Below are positions 19,846 through 30,319 of a stretch of 64,000 nucleotides of DNA, piece after piece. Numbering within the stretch: the first letter of the stretch is position 1; every line of letters begins with the position of its first letter. Position numbers and translations under genes: made by a program. Origin of the DNA: Paludibacter jiangxiensis (lineage in GTDB: Bacteria; Bacteroidota; Bacteroidia; Bacteroidales; Paludibacteraceae); the NCBI GenBank assembly GCA_945897785.1, contig CAMDGD010000005.1, positions 1 to 64,000 on the forward strand, given 5' to 3'. The notes under the pieces are model-generated. The model was given only the letters and a program-made list of their open reading frames with translations. It did not search any database and was not told the DNA's origin.

Positions 19846-20682
19846 TTATAAGCTTAGCGTCTTTTTTAATAGTTTGTATCCGTTGGTGCTGGCTTTAATT
19901 TTTTGACCGTTTTGTAGATGCAACAAGTAGTTTTGTTTTTCGTACAGTTCTACGCGAGATATTATTTCAACATTTACGATGCAAGACCTATGTACACGAA
20001 CAAACTTATTTTGTGGTAAGTGTTGTTCAAAATACTTCATGGTTTGTTCTTTTAAGTATCTGCCTTCGGTAGTGTGTATCATTACATAATCGCCTTCTGC
20101 CTGTAAGTATTGAATATCGTTAATGGCTATTACATGAATTTTTTGCCCTACTTTTACTGCTATACGGTCAATTAACTCGATGGAATCAGCTGCTGTAAAG
20201 TTTGCCGCTTGCTCAATCTTTTCAGCAATAGCGTCTTGTTTTTGTTCTTCTTCTACAATTCTATATATTTCTACAAGCATGATATATCTTTGTACTACAA
20301 TGATATAGAGTAGAATACCGCTCATTATTCGCAGAGGAATGGTTGGTAGTAATAAGGAAAAAAGTTCGATAGGGATGCAAATATACAGCAGCAACCATCC
20401 CGCACCCAGCCAAGTGCTAAGGGTTAGTAAGCATAATGCAATGGAATTTATCCACCGTTGTATTGTGCTTAGTTGAGTGAAGTTAACAAACCGTATTACG
20501 AGCCACAAGGGGATAGATAGGATGCCCAATAGAAAGCTAAAAATGAGTCCGTCTAGCAATAAATAGTAAATAGAAACACTCACTAATGGATACAACAGTA
20601 CTGCTTGCAAAACCCCCATAAAAAGGCAGGCTATAGCCAAAAGAAAAAGGTGCCATTTGTGTTCGAATAAAGGATGTATCAT
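19846..20682 (-). CDS. Membrane-anchored LytTR-family transcriptional regulator
   Basis: N-terminal TM helices; C-terminal VGQKIHVIAINDIQYLQAEGDYVMIHTTEGRYLKEQTMKYFEQHLPQNKFVRVHRSCIVNVEII = LytTR. Confidence 0.9.
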   Translation of the reverse strand: MIHPLFEHKWHLFLLAIACLFMGVLQAVLLYPLVSVSIYYLLLDGLIFSFLLGILSIPLWLVIRFVNFTQLSTIQRWINSIALCLLTLSTWLGAGWLLLYICIPIELFSLLLPTIPLRIMSGILLYIIVVQRYIMLVEIYRIVEEEQKQDAIAEKIEQAANFTAADSIELIDRIAVKVGQKIHVIAINDIQYLQAEGDYVMIHTTEGRYLKEQTMKYFEQHLPQNKFVRVHRSCIVNVEIISRVELYEKQNYLLHLQNGQKIKASTNGYKLLKKTLSL

Positions 20683-20691
20683 GCTAGGTTT

Positions 20692-21480
20692 TTAGTTTTT
20701 TAGTACCCCTTCTCCAAAAATAATTGACCCTGATATTACTAAGGTTTTTGTACTTTCAGAGTCGTCGTTAAAATAGCTTCTTTTGTCTTCAAAAGCACCG
20801 AATACAGTATTTGTATTTGTTTTGATTCGCCAGTTTTCAGGAATTAATATGATTACTGAACCAAAAGCAATATCTATTTCGAGTGTTGTAATACCTTCAG
20901 GTAAACTTGTTTTCCGTAAGTCGAGTTTAGTTTCGCCAAACACAGTTTTTATAATACCTCCCTTAAATTCAGGTTCTAGCACAATGTGTTTTCCGCTTTC
21001 AAAAACACTTCGTTTGTTTATAAAACCGTTTTCGCAGTTATACTGATTCTCCATACCGCTTTTTTCTGCTTCGTATAAAATCTTTTCACGAATGGTGCGG
21101 GCTTTGTTGGGCGAAAATATGTTGTGAATAACAACAAAAACACCTGCAATAATTAGTAATACGGGCCAATATAATTGAATAAAATTAGGCGGCACACTGC
21201 CTAAAAAGTTATCGGGAACCAAACCTATTTTTGGAATGATAAAGAAGGAACCCAAGCTTAGGAAAAAGGCTGCAGTATATACCTGTTTTTTAACTAAAGA
21301 TACTATACCAATAATTATCAAAAGCATTTGCCACGAAATTATGGAGTCAATATACTTAGCAGGGATAAGGTTTAATTTAGTACAAAGCAGTAATCCTCCG
21401 CCAATAATTAGTAAAGAAGCAAAACCAAAACCACCACAACAAGAGGGTTTTTTTGCATAACAATCTGATGTTTTTTTCAT
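20692..21480 (-). CDS. LiaF-like membrane protein (LiaF TM5 / cell-wall-active antibiotic response C-terminal domain)
   Basis: Four TM helices; C-terminal FGETKLDLRKTSLPEGITTLEIDIAFGSVIILIPENWRIKTNTNTVFGAFEDKR. Confidence 0.82.
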   Translation of the reverse strand: MKKTSDCYAKKPSCCGGFGFASLLIIGGGLLLCTKLNLIPAKYIDSIISWQMLLIIIGIVSLVKKQVYTAAFFLSLGSFFIIPKIGLVPDNFLGSVPPNFIQLYWPVLLIIAGVFVVIHNIFSPNKARTIREKILYEAEKSGMENQYNCENGFINKRSVFESGKHIVLEPEFKGGIIKTVFGETKLDLRKTSLPEGITTLEIDIAFGSVIILIPENWRIKTNTNTVFGAFEDKRSYFNDDSESTKTLVISGSIIFGEGVLKN

Positions 21481-21633
21481 AGTCTGAAGGTATTAATTAT
21501 ATCTGTTTATTTTAATAGCAATAATTGCTTATGGTTTTTTTAAATTAATGATGAGCAAAAATACGGGCTTAGTGTTATCAGTAAAATAGAAAATCGATGA
21601 AACAAGGTTTTTCTCCCGATAAAAGAGGTGTTA

Positions 21634-22956
21634 TTACAGGGTAGGTAAACTCATTCCATTTATCTTTTGATATAAATCTAACGCATATATGTCGGTCATT
21701 CCGGATACAAAGTCGAGTACGGCCTGTATTTTGCCGTAAGTACTGTTGCTGTTGGTTTGGTATTGTTCGGGTATGCGAGAAAGCAGCATCTTGGCATAGG
21801 CTTTTTCATTGTTTAATACTGCCAGCGAAAATTTATTTATCAGTGTGTAAATAATATTGTATCCGGCAATTTCAATATCTACTACATCTCTCGATTTGTA
21901 TATGCGCGTATACGAAACTTTTTCACAGTTACTATAAGCTTCTCTTAGTTCGTGAGAGATATACTCTATTAGTGCGCCGTTTAGTGTGCCGTTTAATATA
22001 TTTTTTTCGTTGGCAACAAACGCATTTACGCAGCTGTCTATCAGTAAGCCAATAACGGTAGAGCGTAAATACGCAATTTGTTCGTTTTTGTCCGACACCA
22101 GCGTAAGCGTTTCCATGGTTCTTGCTTTTCGGTTTTCCGGAATAAAGCCTACCAAAAGGGCTTTTGTTTCTTCGGTACTAAGAATTTTTAGTTTATGGGC
22201 ATCTTCAATATCCATTATTTCGTAACAGATATCATCAGCGGCTTCTACCAAATATACCAGTGGATGGCGTGCGTATTTAAAGGGTTCCAGTTGTGGCATG
22301 CCAAGCTCTGAGGCTATGCAAACAAAGGTGTCTTTTTCCGATTGAAAAAATCCGAATTTCTGTTTTCTTACCGCATAATTTGAGCTATATGGATATTTAG
22401 CAATGGAGGCTAGCGTAGCGTATGTTAAGGCAAAGCCTCCTTTTCGGCGTCCGTTAAATTGATGTGTGAGTAAGCGAAAGGCGTTGGCATTTCCTTCAAA
22501 GGTAATGATGTCTTTCCACTCAGCAGCACTCATTTCTTGTTGCAGCGATGCCCCTTCACCTTCCGAGAAATACGTTGCTATGGCTTTTTCTCCGGAGTGC
22601 CCGAAAGGCGGATTGCCTAAATCGTGTGCCAAACAAGCCGCAGAAACAATAGACCCAATTTCGGCAATGAAAGGTGAGAAATCGTTTCCGTATTTTTGCT
22701 GTAATAGTTTACTCACCCCGTTGCCTAAGGACCGACCTACACAGGCAACCTCTAAACTATGCGTTAGTCTGTTGTGCACAAAAACGCTTCCCGGTAACGG
22801 AAAAACTTGGGTTTTGTTTTGCAAACGACGAAAAGGAGCCGAAAAAATTAAGCGGTCGTAGTCTCGTTGAAACTCACTTCGATCATCGTGATTTCGGAGG
22901 TGTAAATCCTCCATGCCAAACCGTTTATTAGATAGCAAAGTGTCCCAGTGCATCAT
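21634..22956 (-). CDS. dgt: Deoxyguanosinetriphosphate triphosphohydrolase-like (HD domain)
   Basis: RSEFQRDYDRLIFSAPFRRLQNKTQVFPL; NRLTHSLEVACVGRSLG; AACLAHDLGNPPFGHSGE. Confidence 0.94.
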   Translation of the reverse strand: MMHWDTLLSNKRFGMEDLHLRNHDDRSEFQRDYDRLIFSAPFRRLQNKTQVFPLPGSVFVHNRLTHSLEVACVGRSLGNGVSKLLQQKYGNDFSPFIAEIGSIVSAACLAHDLGNPPFGHSGEKAIATYFSEGEGASLQQEMSAAEWKDIITFEGNANAFRLLTHQFNGRRKGGFALTYATLASIAKYPYSSNYAVRKQKFGFFQSEKDTFVCIASELGMPQLEPFKYARHPLVYLVEAADDICYEIMDIEDAHKLKILSTEETKALLVGFIPENRKARTMETLTLVSDKNEQIAYLRSTVIGLLIDSCVNAFVANEKNILNGTLNGALIEYISHELREAYSNCEKVSYTRIYKSRDVVDIEIAGYNIIYTLINKFSLAVLNNEKAYAKMLLSRIPEQYQTNSNSTYGKIQAVLDFVSGMTDIYALDLYQKINGMSLPTL

Positions 22957-23107
22957 AGTTCTATTGTATTTTTTTAAACAGTTAAAAATGACGGTAAGCC
23001 TGATATGGAAAATCTTGGCTTTAGCTACATGTTAAAAATCTTGATTTTATTTTATAATTGAAAAAATTGCTAAATGCACTACGAGTTGGTAATGATACGG
23101 CACAAAC

Positions 23108-23812
23108 CTACAAGGCACAACGATACTCTTTTATAGCTTTCCGAAAGCTTTTTGTTTGGTTATCTGTTACCTTATCCATCAATTGCCAAAACCGTACACC
23201 ATGATTCATTTCTACCGTATGGCAAAGTTCATGTAAAAGTACATAATCAATTAATGGCGGTGGCATTAACAGTAAATAATACGAAAGATTGATATTTTTT
23301 TTGGTTGAACAACTGCCCCACCTTGTTTTGCTGCTTTGTATTTTAATTGCTGTGTAAGAAAATCCATGGATAGTTGCCAGTTGTTTTATCCTTTCCGGCA
23401 ATAACCGCTTGGCTTCTTTTTGCAAAAAATACACGATGCCTTTACGAAATGTGGTTTGCATCTCGGCAGAGTTACTTTGTTTACTTAGCGGATACTCGAT
23501 GAGTAATACTCTGTCTCTAAGCCTAAAAAAAACCTTATCATTCTTGCTCGCTTCTACTTTAGTAGTAAAAGAAAGGGTTTTCAGGGGATTGTTTTCGTCA
23601 ATAATAAATGTTTGTAAACTGCTTTTTTCTTGCTTCTCTTTTATTTTTATCCGTACCTCATTTAAAAAATCAAGCCCCTCTTTTTGGGAGGCATGAAAGG
23701 GCAAGGTTAAGCGCAGATGATTTGGTTTGATGGTAACTTTTATTCGTCGGGCGCTTTTGTTACGCCAAATCTCAATACGGCCAAGTTCGTTGTCTTCTAG
23801 TACACTTTCCAT
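23108..23812 (-). CDS. YgjP/SprT-like zinc metallopeptidase (DUF45 family)
   Basis: RWGSCSTKKNINLSYYLLLMPPPLIDYVLLHELCHTVEMNHGVRFW (HELCH...H). Confidence 0.92.
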   Translation of the reverse strand: MESVLEDNELGRIEIWRNKSARRIKVTIKPNHLRLTLPFHASQKEGLDFLNEVRIKIKEKQEKSSLQTFIIDENNPLKTLSFTTKVEASKNDKVFFRLRDRVLLIEYPLSKQSNSAEMQTTFRKGIVYFLQKEAKRLLPERIKQLATIHGFSYTAIKIQSSKTRWGSCSTKKNINLSYYLLLMPPPLIDYVLLHELCHTVEMNHGVRFWQLMDKVTDNQTKSFRKAIKEYRCAL

Positions 23813-24053
23813 TTACACAAGGTTATTGTTTTTTTTGTTTTTCGTAAAAAAAGCAATACAAATATGACAAAAAGATTGTTATTTAGGGTTCTTTTTATGG
23901 TGTAAGTTATATAAAAAATATTTTTCTACTACATTAGTGTAAACCTTAGCTGCTAATATGTGTAATCATTGTTAATAATTTTGTAAATTTGTCCGTTTTG
24001 AATAGTAAATAACACTATATGCATGGAGTTTTCCCTCCAAATACGATACGATT

Positions 24054-25235
24054 ATGGAATATAAATTAGCTTTAGGCGGTTGCCAAATGAACGAGAAAGG
24101 ATGCCGGAATAATACCAAACAAAAACTGGCTACTTTCGATTGGTTATGCGACCTGCCCGAAACAGTTTCGGATACCGACTTTGTTGAGGTTCAGTTTAAA
24201 AATACCCGCAAAGCTTACTTTCTAAATAGCACAAAAATTCCCCTAGAAAAAGGCGATATAGTGGCCGTAGAGTCATCGCCGGGGCATGATATTGGCGAAA
24301 TATCGCTAGTAGGTAAATTGGTATTGTTGCAAATGCGAAAGAATAATGTTTATCCTGATAAAGTTGAGGTGAGAAGGGTGTACCGTAAAGCCAGACCTTC
24401 TGATTTAGAAAAATATGAGGAGTCGAAAGGAAGAGAACAGGAAACCATGATTCGTTCCCGCCAAATAGCCGAAAGGTTAAATTTAAATATGAAGATTGGC
24501 GATGTAGAGTATCAAGGAGATGGCAATAAAGCGATTTTCTATTATATTGCCGATGACCGTGTTGATTTTCGTGAGTTAATTAAGGTGTTGGCCGATACCT
24601 TTAAGATTCGGGTGGAAATGAAGCAAATTGGTGCCCGACAAGAAGCCGGTAGAATTGGTGGAATTGGTCCTTGTGGCAGGGAATTGTGCTGTTCTGCTTG
24701 GATGTCGAGCTTTGTGTCTGTATCTACCAATGCGGCGCGCCTTCAAGATATCTCGTTAAATCCTCAGAAACTTGCCGGACAATGTGCTAAGTTAAAATGT
24801 TGCATGAATTATGAGGTCGATGCCTATATAGACGAACTAAAGGATTTTCCTTCGAAAGAAGTGCAACTGGAGACCAAAGATGCTGTCTTTTATCATTTTA
24901 AAACTGATGTGTTTAAGCGGCAAATGACTTATTCGTCTTCTCCTCATTTTGCTGCTAATCTTGTTGTACTCTCTGTTGAACGGGTAAAAGAAGTTATTGC
25001 CTTGAATAAAGCAGGCGGTAAACCGGAGTCGCTCGACATTAAGGAAAAGGAAACTAAACCTGCCGTCGATTTCCAAAATATTGTGGGACAAGATAGTTTA
25101 ACCCGTTTTGATACTGAAAAAAAACGTTCAGGAAAAAAATCAGGTAAGAGCAATAATAACAACAGAAATAAACAACGTTCCAATAACAATAAACCAATTA
25201 TCTTAAAAAAGAAAAATCAAGATACAAATGAATAA
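24054..25235 (+). CDS. ricT: PSP1-domain RicT-like protein
   Basis: IKVLADTFKIRVEMKQIGARQEAGRIGGIGPCGRELCCSAWM...CAKLKCCMNYE; Asn/Lys-rich tail. Confidence 0.88.
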   Translation: MEYKLALGGCQMNEKGCRNNTKQKLATFDWLCDLPETVSDTDFVEVQFKNTRKAYFLNSTKIPLEKGDIVAVESSPGHDIGEISLVGKLVLLQMRKNNVYPDKVEVRRVYRKARPSDLEKYEESKGREQETMIRSRQIAERLNLNMKIGDVEYQGDGNKAIFYYIADDRVDFRELIKVLADTFKIRVEMKQIGARQEAGRIGGIGPCGRELCCSAWMSSFVSVSTNAARLQDISLNPQKLAGQCAKLKCCMNYEVDAYIDELKDFPSKEVQLETKDAVFYHFKTDVFKRQMTYSSSPHFAANLVVLSVERVKEVIALNKAGGKPESLDIKEKETKPAVDFQNIVGQDSLTRFDTEKKRSGKKSGKSNNNNRNKQRSNNNKPIILKKKNQDTNE

Positions 25236-25701
25236 GGCATATTATATACTCTTGTTGGGTTTCTTTTCCCTTTTTTTTGTAAGTGCTTGCTCAAAAAACG
25301 ATACCGTTTTTAGTGCATACAACGAACTTCCTCCTCAAGGGTGGCATAAAGATAGTATTGCTGTTTTTGAAGTTACTTTGAATGAAGAAGCAAATTATAC
25401 GGTGTTTGTAAATGTTAGAAATTCAGCTAATTTTAAAACGCAGAACTTGTGGCTGTTTATTGATTATGAACAACCGGATAAAACCATTAAAAAGGATACG
25501 GTAGAGTTTTATCTAGCCGATAATGGCGGTCGTTGGTTAGGCTCAGGGTTTGGGTCTTTGTACGAAATGAAAGTGGCCTTCCTGCCTAAAATAAACTTTT
25601 CGCAAAAAGGCTCATATCAATTTCAAGTTAAACAGGCCATGCGCGATACCGTTTTGGTTGGTATAAACGATATTGGTTTAGAAATCGTAAAAGCCCATTA
25701 A
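25228..25701 (+). CDS. gldH: Gliding motility lipoprotein GldH
   Basis: Lipobox FVSACSKN; YNELPPQGWHKDSIAVFEVTLNEEANYTVFVNVRNSANFKTQNLWLFI; follows RicT. Confidence 0.85.
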   Translation: MNKAYYILLLGFFSLFFVSACSKNDTVFSAYNELPPQGWHKDSIAVFEVTLNEEANYTVFVNVRNSANFKTQNLWLFIDYEQPDKTIKKDTVEFYLADNGGRWLGSGFGSLYEMKVAFLPKINFSQKGSYQFQVKQAMRDTVLVGINDIGLEIVKAH

Positions 25702-25713
25702 TTTGTTTTATCT

Positions 25714-26469
25714 GTGGGAAAAAATAAACTAAAAAAGTTTGCCGACATGGAGTCTTTCTCTCATGTCTTTCAACTTTCTTTTAACGAGCTGAGGGCAGGA
25801 ACTCCTTTTTCGATGAAGGGGAAATGGAACGAGCAGTTTTTTAAAAATGAGCATCCTATTGTGCTAGAGCTGGGCTGTGGTAAAGGGGAATATACTTTGG
25901 GCTTGGCAAGGGTTTTTCCGGATAAAAACTTTATCGGTATTGATATTAAAGGGGCTCGCATGTGGACAGGTGCAACAGAGGCCTTGGATAAGAAAATGGG
26001 TAATGTGGCTTTTTTGCGCACAAAAATTGAAATGCTGACGCATTTTTTTGCTCCCGATGAGGTGGCCGAAATCTGGATAACTTTTCCCGATCCACAAATG
26101 AAAAAGCTTACCAAACGAATGACGGCAACAAATTTTATGGCCCTGTATCAACATTTCGTTAAGCCAAACGGATTGATTCACCTGAAAACAGATAGCCCGT
26201 TTATGTTTACTTATACGCGCGAAATGATTCGTGAAAATAAGTATTCGTTACTGGCTATTACTGATAATTTGTACGAATCGGCTCTTGTTAACGACTTGCT
26301 GTCAATTAAAACTTATTACGAAAAACAATGGTTAGCCAGAGGGTTAAGTATTAAATACCTTTGTTTTGAGTTAGCACCACGAACTATTTTTATTGAACCT
26401 GATAAAGATATTGAACCTGATGCTTACCGTAGTTTTAATCGAAATAGACGCGCATCGCTTTCGTTGTAA
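25714..26469 (+). CDS. trmB: tRNA (guanine-N7-)-methyltransferase
   Basis: [51 protein letters not shown] start. Confidence 0.93.
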   Translation: MGKNKLKKFADMESFSHVFQLSFNELRAGTPFSMKGKWNEQFFKNEHPIVLELGCGKGEYTLGLARVFPDKNFIGIDIKGARMWTGATEALDKKMGNVAFLRTKIEMLTHFFAPDEVAEIWITFPDPQMKKLTKRMTATNFMALYQHFVKPNGLIHLKTDSPFMFTYTREMIRENKYSLLAITDNLYESALVNDLLSIKTYYEKQWLARGLSIKYLCFELAPRTIFIEPDKDIEPDAYRSFNRNRRASLSL

Positions 26470-26490
26470 CTATATTAAAATTTAAGTATA

Positions 26491-27600
26491 ATGACTTTTT
26501 ATCCCAAATTAATACTCGATGCTTTAAGCAAAGTGCGCTATCCGGGAAACGGAAAAAACTTGGTCGAAAACCAAATGGTAGAAGAAGATATTCGTATAGA
26601 AGGAAACAAAATTAGTTTTTCGCTTATTTTTGATAAGCCTACCAACCCCTTTATTAAGTCGGTTGTTAAAGCAGCCGAACAAGCAATACTAGCGTATGTT
26701 GGCGCCGAAGCCGAAATTAAAGGGAACATTCGCGTAAAAACCTTGCAGGAGGCTAAGCCTGAACCCGAAAAGGCCTTGGCAAATGTAAAAAATATTATTG
26801 CCGTTTCTTCCGGAAAGGGTGGTGTGGGTAAATCAACTATCGCTTCAAACCTAGCCGTTGTTTTGGCTAAAATGGGCTATAAAGTGGGCTTGCTCGATGC
26901 CGATATTCACGGACCCTCAGCCCCAAAAATGTTTGGCTTGGAAGATGCTCGTCCCGTTACCCAAAAAATGGGCGATAGGGATATGTTGCTTCCGGAAGAA
27001 AAGTACGGACTGAAAATTCTTTCTATCGGGTTTTTTGTCGATCCGCATACCGCTCTTTTGTGGCGCGGCGGTATGGCAAGCAATGCCTTAAAACAACTGC
27101 TTACCGATGCTTATTGGGGCGACTTAGATTATTTTGTTATTGATATGCCTCCCGGCACCAGCGATATTCATCTTACGTTAATTCAATCGTTGGGTATTAC
27201 CGGAGCTGTCGTGGTAAGCACTCCGCAAGAGGTGGCGCTAGCCGATGCCAGAAAGGGTATTCAGATGTTTACCAACGATAAAGTGAATGTTCCTGTGTTG
27301 GGCTTAGTCGAAAATATGGCTTGGTTTACTCCCGAAGAGTTGCCCAACAATAAATACTTCATTTTTGGCAAAGAAGGCTGTAAACGATTGGCCGAAGAGT
27401 TGGATGTGCCTTTGCTGGGGCAAATACCTATTGTACAAAGCATCAGAGAAGGTGGCGACGAGGGCAAACCTATCGCTCTACAAACAGAATCGATTGTTGG
27501 CCACGCTTTTTTACAGTTAGGTGCCGAGGTGGTAAAACAAGTAGCCCGCAGAAATGAACAGTTGCCTCCTACTAAGCGGGTGGAAATTGAAAATAAATAG
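26491..27600 (+). CDS. Mrp/NBP35-family Fe-S cluster carrier ATPase
   Basis: IIAVSSGKGGVGKSTIASNLAVVLAKMGYKVGLLDADIHGPSAPKMFG; DYFVIDMPPGTSDIHLTL. Confidence 0.95.
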   Translation: MTFYPKLILDALSKVRYPGNGKNLVENQMVEEDIRIEGNKISFSLIFDKPTNPFIKSVVKAAEQAILAYVGAEAEIKGNIRVKTLQEAKPEPEKALANVKNIIAVSSGKGGVGKSTIASNLAVVLAKMGYKVGLLDADIHGPSAPKMFGLEDARPVTQKMGDRDMLLPEEKYGLKILSIGFFVDPHTALLWRGGMASNALKQLLTDAYWGDLDYFVIDMPPGTSDIHLTLIQSLGITGAVVVSTPQEVALADARKGIQMFTNDKVNVPVLGLVENMAWFTPEELPNNKYFIFGKEGCKRLAEELDVPLLGQIPIVQSIREGGDEGKPIALQTESIVGHAFLQLGAEVVKQVARRNEQLPPTKRVEIENK

Positions 27601-27648
27601 CTTGTTTTTTTTACTATAGATATGTTGTGTTTAATTAATTGTATTTAA

Positions 27649-28917
27649 ATGAATATTCTTCTTCTAGGGTCCGGTGGACGGGAACATGCTATGGCATGGA
27701 AAATTGCGCAAAGCAACAAAGTAACGAACTTGTATATTGCTCCCGGAAATGCGGGTACAAAAGCGGTTGGAATTAATCTTCCTATTGCTGCCGATGATTT
27801 TGAGGCCTTAAAACAAGCGGTTGTTGATAAGCAAATAAGTATGGTGGTTGTTGGTCCTGAAGATCCGTTGGTAAAAGGGGTGTACGATTTCTTCAAGCAA
27901 GATGCCGTGCTGAAAGATATACCGGTTGTTGGGCCTTCGAAAATGGGGGCACAGCTTGAGGGTAGTAAAGATTTTTCGAAACAGTTTATGTTTCGCCACA
28001 ACATACCAACAGCAGGTTATAAAAGTGTAACGGCATCAACTATTAACGAGGGTATTGCTTTTCTACAATCAGTAAAAGCACCTTATGTGCTTAAGGCTGA
28101 TGGCTTGGCTGCCGGCAAGGGGGTGTTGATTATTAACGACCTTAACGAAGCCATTGCAGAGCTTCGGAGTATGTTGGATGGAAAGTTTGGTGCAGCTAGT
28201 GCTACCGTTGTTATCGAAGAATTTTTGGCTGGTATAGAGTGCTCTGTTTTTGTTATTACCGATGGGTCGGATTATAAAATTTTGCCCGAGGCTAAAGATT
28301 ATAAACGAATTGGAGCAGGAGATACAGGCTTAAATACCGGAGGCATGGGTGCCGTATCGCCGGTGCCTTTTGCCGATAAGGTGTTTATGCAAAAAGTGGA
28401 AGAACGGATTATTAAACCTACCGTTGAGGGCTTAAAAGCTGAGGGTATCGACTACAAAGGGTTTATCTTTTTTGGCTTGATAAAGGTAAATAACGAACCT
28501 TTCACTATTGAGTATAATGCCCGCATGGGCGATCCGGAAACAGAGGTGGTGATGCTTCGGATTAAGTCGGATTTTGTCGATTTATTAGAGGGAGTAGCGC
28601 AGGGTAATTTAAAAGATAAAAGCATTGAGTTCGACAGCCGTGCTGCCGTAACGGTAGTGCTTGTTTCCGGTGGATATCCTGAAGCTTTCGAAAAAGGAAA
28701 GGTAATTACGAACTTAGATAAGCTTACCGGTAGCATTGTATTTCATGCCGGTACAAAAGAAGATAATGGAGCAGTGCTAAGCAACGGTGGGCGTGTGTTG
28801 GCTGTGAGTTCTTACGGAGAGACTAAGGATGAGGCCTTGAAACAGTCGTTTGCTAACGCACAAAAAATTACTTTCGAAAAGAAATATTTTCGTTCAGATA
28901 TAGGTTTTGATTTGTAA
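27649..28917 (+). CDS. purD: Phosphoribosylamine-glycine ligase
   Basis: [31 protein letters not shown]-like ATP-grasp ([16 protein letters not shown]); [11 protein letters not shown]. Confidence 0.97.
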   Translation: MNILLLGSGGREHAMAWKIAQSNKVTNLYIAPGNAGTKAVGINLPIAADDFEALKQAVVDKQISMVVVGPEDPLVKGVYDFFKQDAVLKDIPVVGPSKMGAQLEGSKDFSKQFMFRHNIPTAGYKSVTASTINEGIAFLQSVKAPYVLKADGLAAGKGVLIINDLNEAIAELRSMLDGKFGAASATVVIEEFLAGIECSVFVITDGSDYKILPEAKDYKRIGAGDTGLNTGGMGAVSPVPFADKVFMQKVEERIIKPTVEGLKAEGIDYKGFIFFGLIKVNNEPFTIEYNARMGDPETEVVMLRIKSDFVDLLEGVAQGNLKDKSIEFDSRAAVTVVLVSGGYPEAFEKGKVITNLDKLTGSIVFHAGTKEDNGAVLSNGGRVLAVSSYGETKDEALKQSFANAQKITFEKKYFRSDIGFDL

Positions 28918-28946
28918 TACAATGAACATGGTTTTTTACTAAATCA

Positions 28947-29110
28947 TCCAATTATACATAACGAGCCATGAGAAAAGCTTTCTCACACACAAGTATGATT
29001 AATTGGAATAGCTGCCACTTGATTAGCGATAGCGTATCCTGTGGTAAGGCAAGTTAATATCACGACTAACAGGAGTAAATATCGCCGAAGACTAATATCG
29101 CGAAGCTACT
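28947..29110. other. Structured intergenic element (candidate ncRNA or leader)
   Basis: Nested inverted repeats: TCCAATTA (28947-28954) / TAATTGGA (29000-29007) enclosing hairpin TGAGAAA-AGC-TTTCTCA (28969-28985); followed by further short complementary segments (tgccacttg...ggcaagt). Confidence 0.4.
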
Positions 29111-29130
29111 ATCAACTAAACTATAAACAG

Positions 29131-30261
29131 ATGAAAATTGCTATTGTTGGTACAACACATCCTTACCGCGGAGGCTTATCTGCTTTTAACGAAAGGCTAT
29201 CCAAGCAACTTATAAAAGAAGGGCATGAGCTTGTTGTGTACACTTTCACCTTGCAGTATCCTAATTTCTTGTTTCCGGGTAAAACACAGTTTTCTGCTGA
29301 ACCCGCTCCTCAAGAATTACACATTATTCCGTGTATAAACTCTATTAATCCGTTTAACTGGATTCGTGTTGGACGAAAAATTAGAAAGGCCAACTATGAT
29401 GCTGTAATTTTTTGTTATTGGATGTCTTTTATGGCTCCTTGTTTTGGGACTATTGCCCGCTGTTTACGCAAAAGAACAAAGAAAATGGCGCTGGTCCATA
29501 ATATGATTCCACACGAAAAAAGCCTTTTGGATGTGTTGTTTCCAAGGTATTTTGTGCGTGCTATGGATGCTTTTACTGCCATGTCGCAGGTGGTAGTTGA
29601 TGATATAAAGAAATTGGGTGCTACAAACAAACCGCTAACTTTAACTCCCCATCCGCTGTACGATCATTTTGGCGTGCGTATGACCAGAGAGGATGCGCTT
29701 GAGCGTTTGAGCCTTGATTCTAGCTATAGGTTTGTTTTGTTTTTTGGGTTGATTCGCAGCTATAAAGGGCTTGATTTATTGCTCGAAGCTTTTGCTGATG
29801 AGCGCTTGCGCAAGCTTCCTGTAAAATTGTTGGTTGCAGGTGAGTTTTACGAAGACGAACAGTATTATTTGGATATTATTACCGAAAAAGATTTGTCGGA
29901 GCATGTGTTAATTTGCGACAATTATATTCCCGAAAATGAGGTGCGTGAGTGGTTCTCGGCTGCCGATTTAATTGTACAGCCTTACCGAAGTGCAACACAA
30001 AGTGGTATTAGTCAAATTGCCTATCATTTCGAAAAGCCTATGCTGGTTACCAATGTTGGTGGCTTGGCAGAGATTGTGCCTAACGGAAAAGCCGGTTATG
30101 TAGTGGAGCCTAAGCCAACTCAAATTGCTGATGCCTTGTTAGACTTTTATCAAAATAATCGCCAAAAAGAACTTGAAGAGGGTACCAAAGAAGCAAAGAA
30201 AAAATACGATTGGGCTGTAATGACAAAAAAGATTATTGACTTATTGACTGAAATAAAATAA
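29131..30261 (+). CDS. GT4-family glycosyltransferase
   Basis: MKIAIVGTTHPYRGGLSAFNERLSKQL; LFFGLIRSYKGLDLLLEAF; GGLAEIVPNGKAGYVVEP. Start moved from 29041 to the conserved MKIAIVG at 29131. Confidence 0.9.
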   Translation: MKIAIVGTTHPYRGGLSAFNERLSKQLIKEGHELVVYTFTLQYPNFLFPGKTQFSAEPAPQELHIIPCINSINPFNWIRVGRKIRKANYDAVIFCYWMSFMAPCFGTIARCLRKRTKKMALVHNMIPHEKSLLDVLFPRYFVRAMDAFTAMSQVVVDDIKKLGATNKPLTLTPHPLYDHFGVRMTREDALERLSLDSSYRFVLFFGLIRSYKGLDLLLEAFADERLRKLPVKLLVAGEFYEDEQYYLDIITEKDLSEHVLICDNYIPENEVREWFSAADLIVQPYRSATQSGISQIAYHFEKPMLVTNVGGLAEIVPNGKAGYVVEPKPTQIADALLDFYQNNRQKELEEGTKEAKKKYDWAVMTKKIIDLLTEIK

Positions 30262-30319
30262 AAATTATTATTTTTAGATGTTTTTTCTTTATTTGTTAAC
30301 TTATTAATTCAATAGCACT

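Noticed and set aside
25120-25235. Asn/Lys-rich tail of RicT as a possible slippage or phase-variable repeat
   Set aside because: Codons are mixed AAT/AAC/AAA with no long homopolymer or perfect tandem unit; disordered basic tails are unremarkable.
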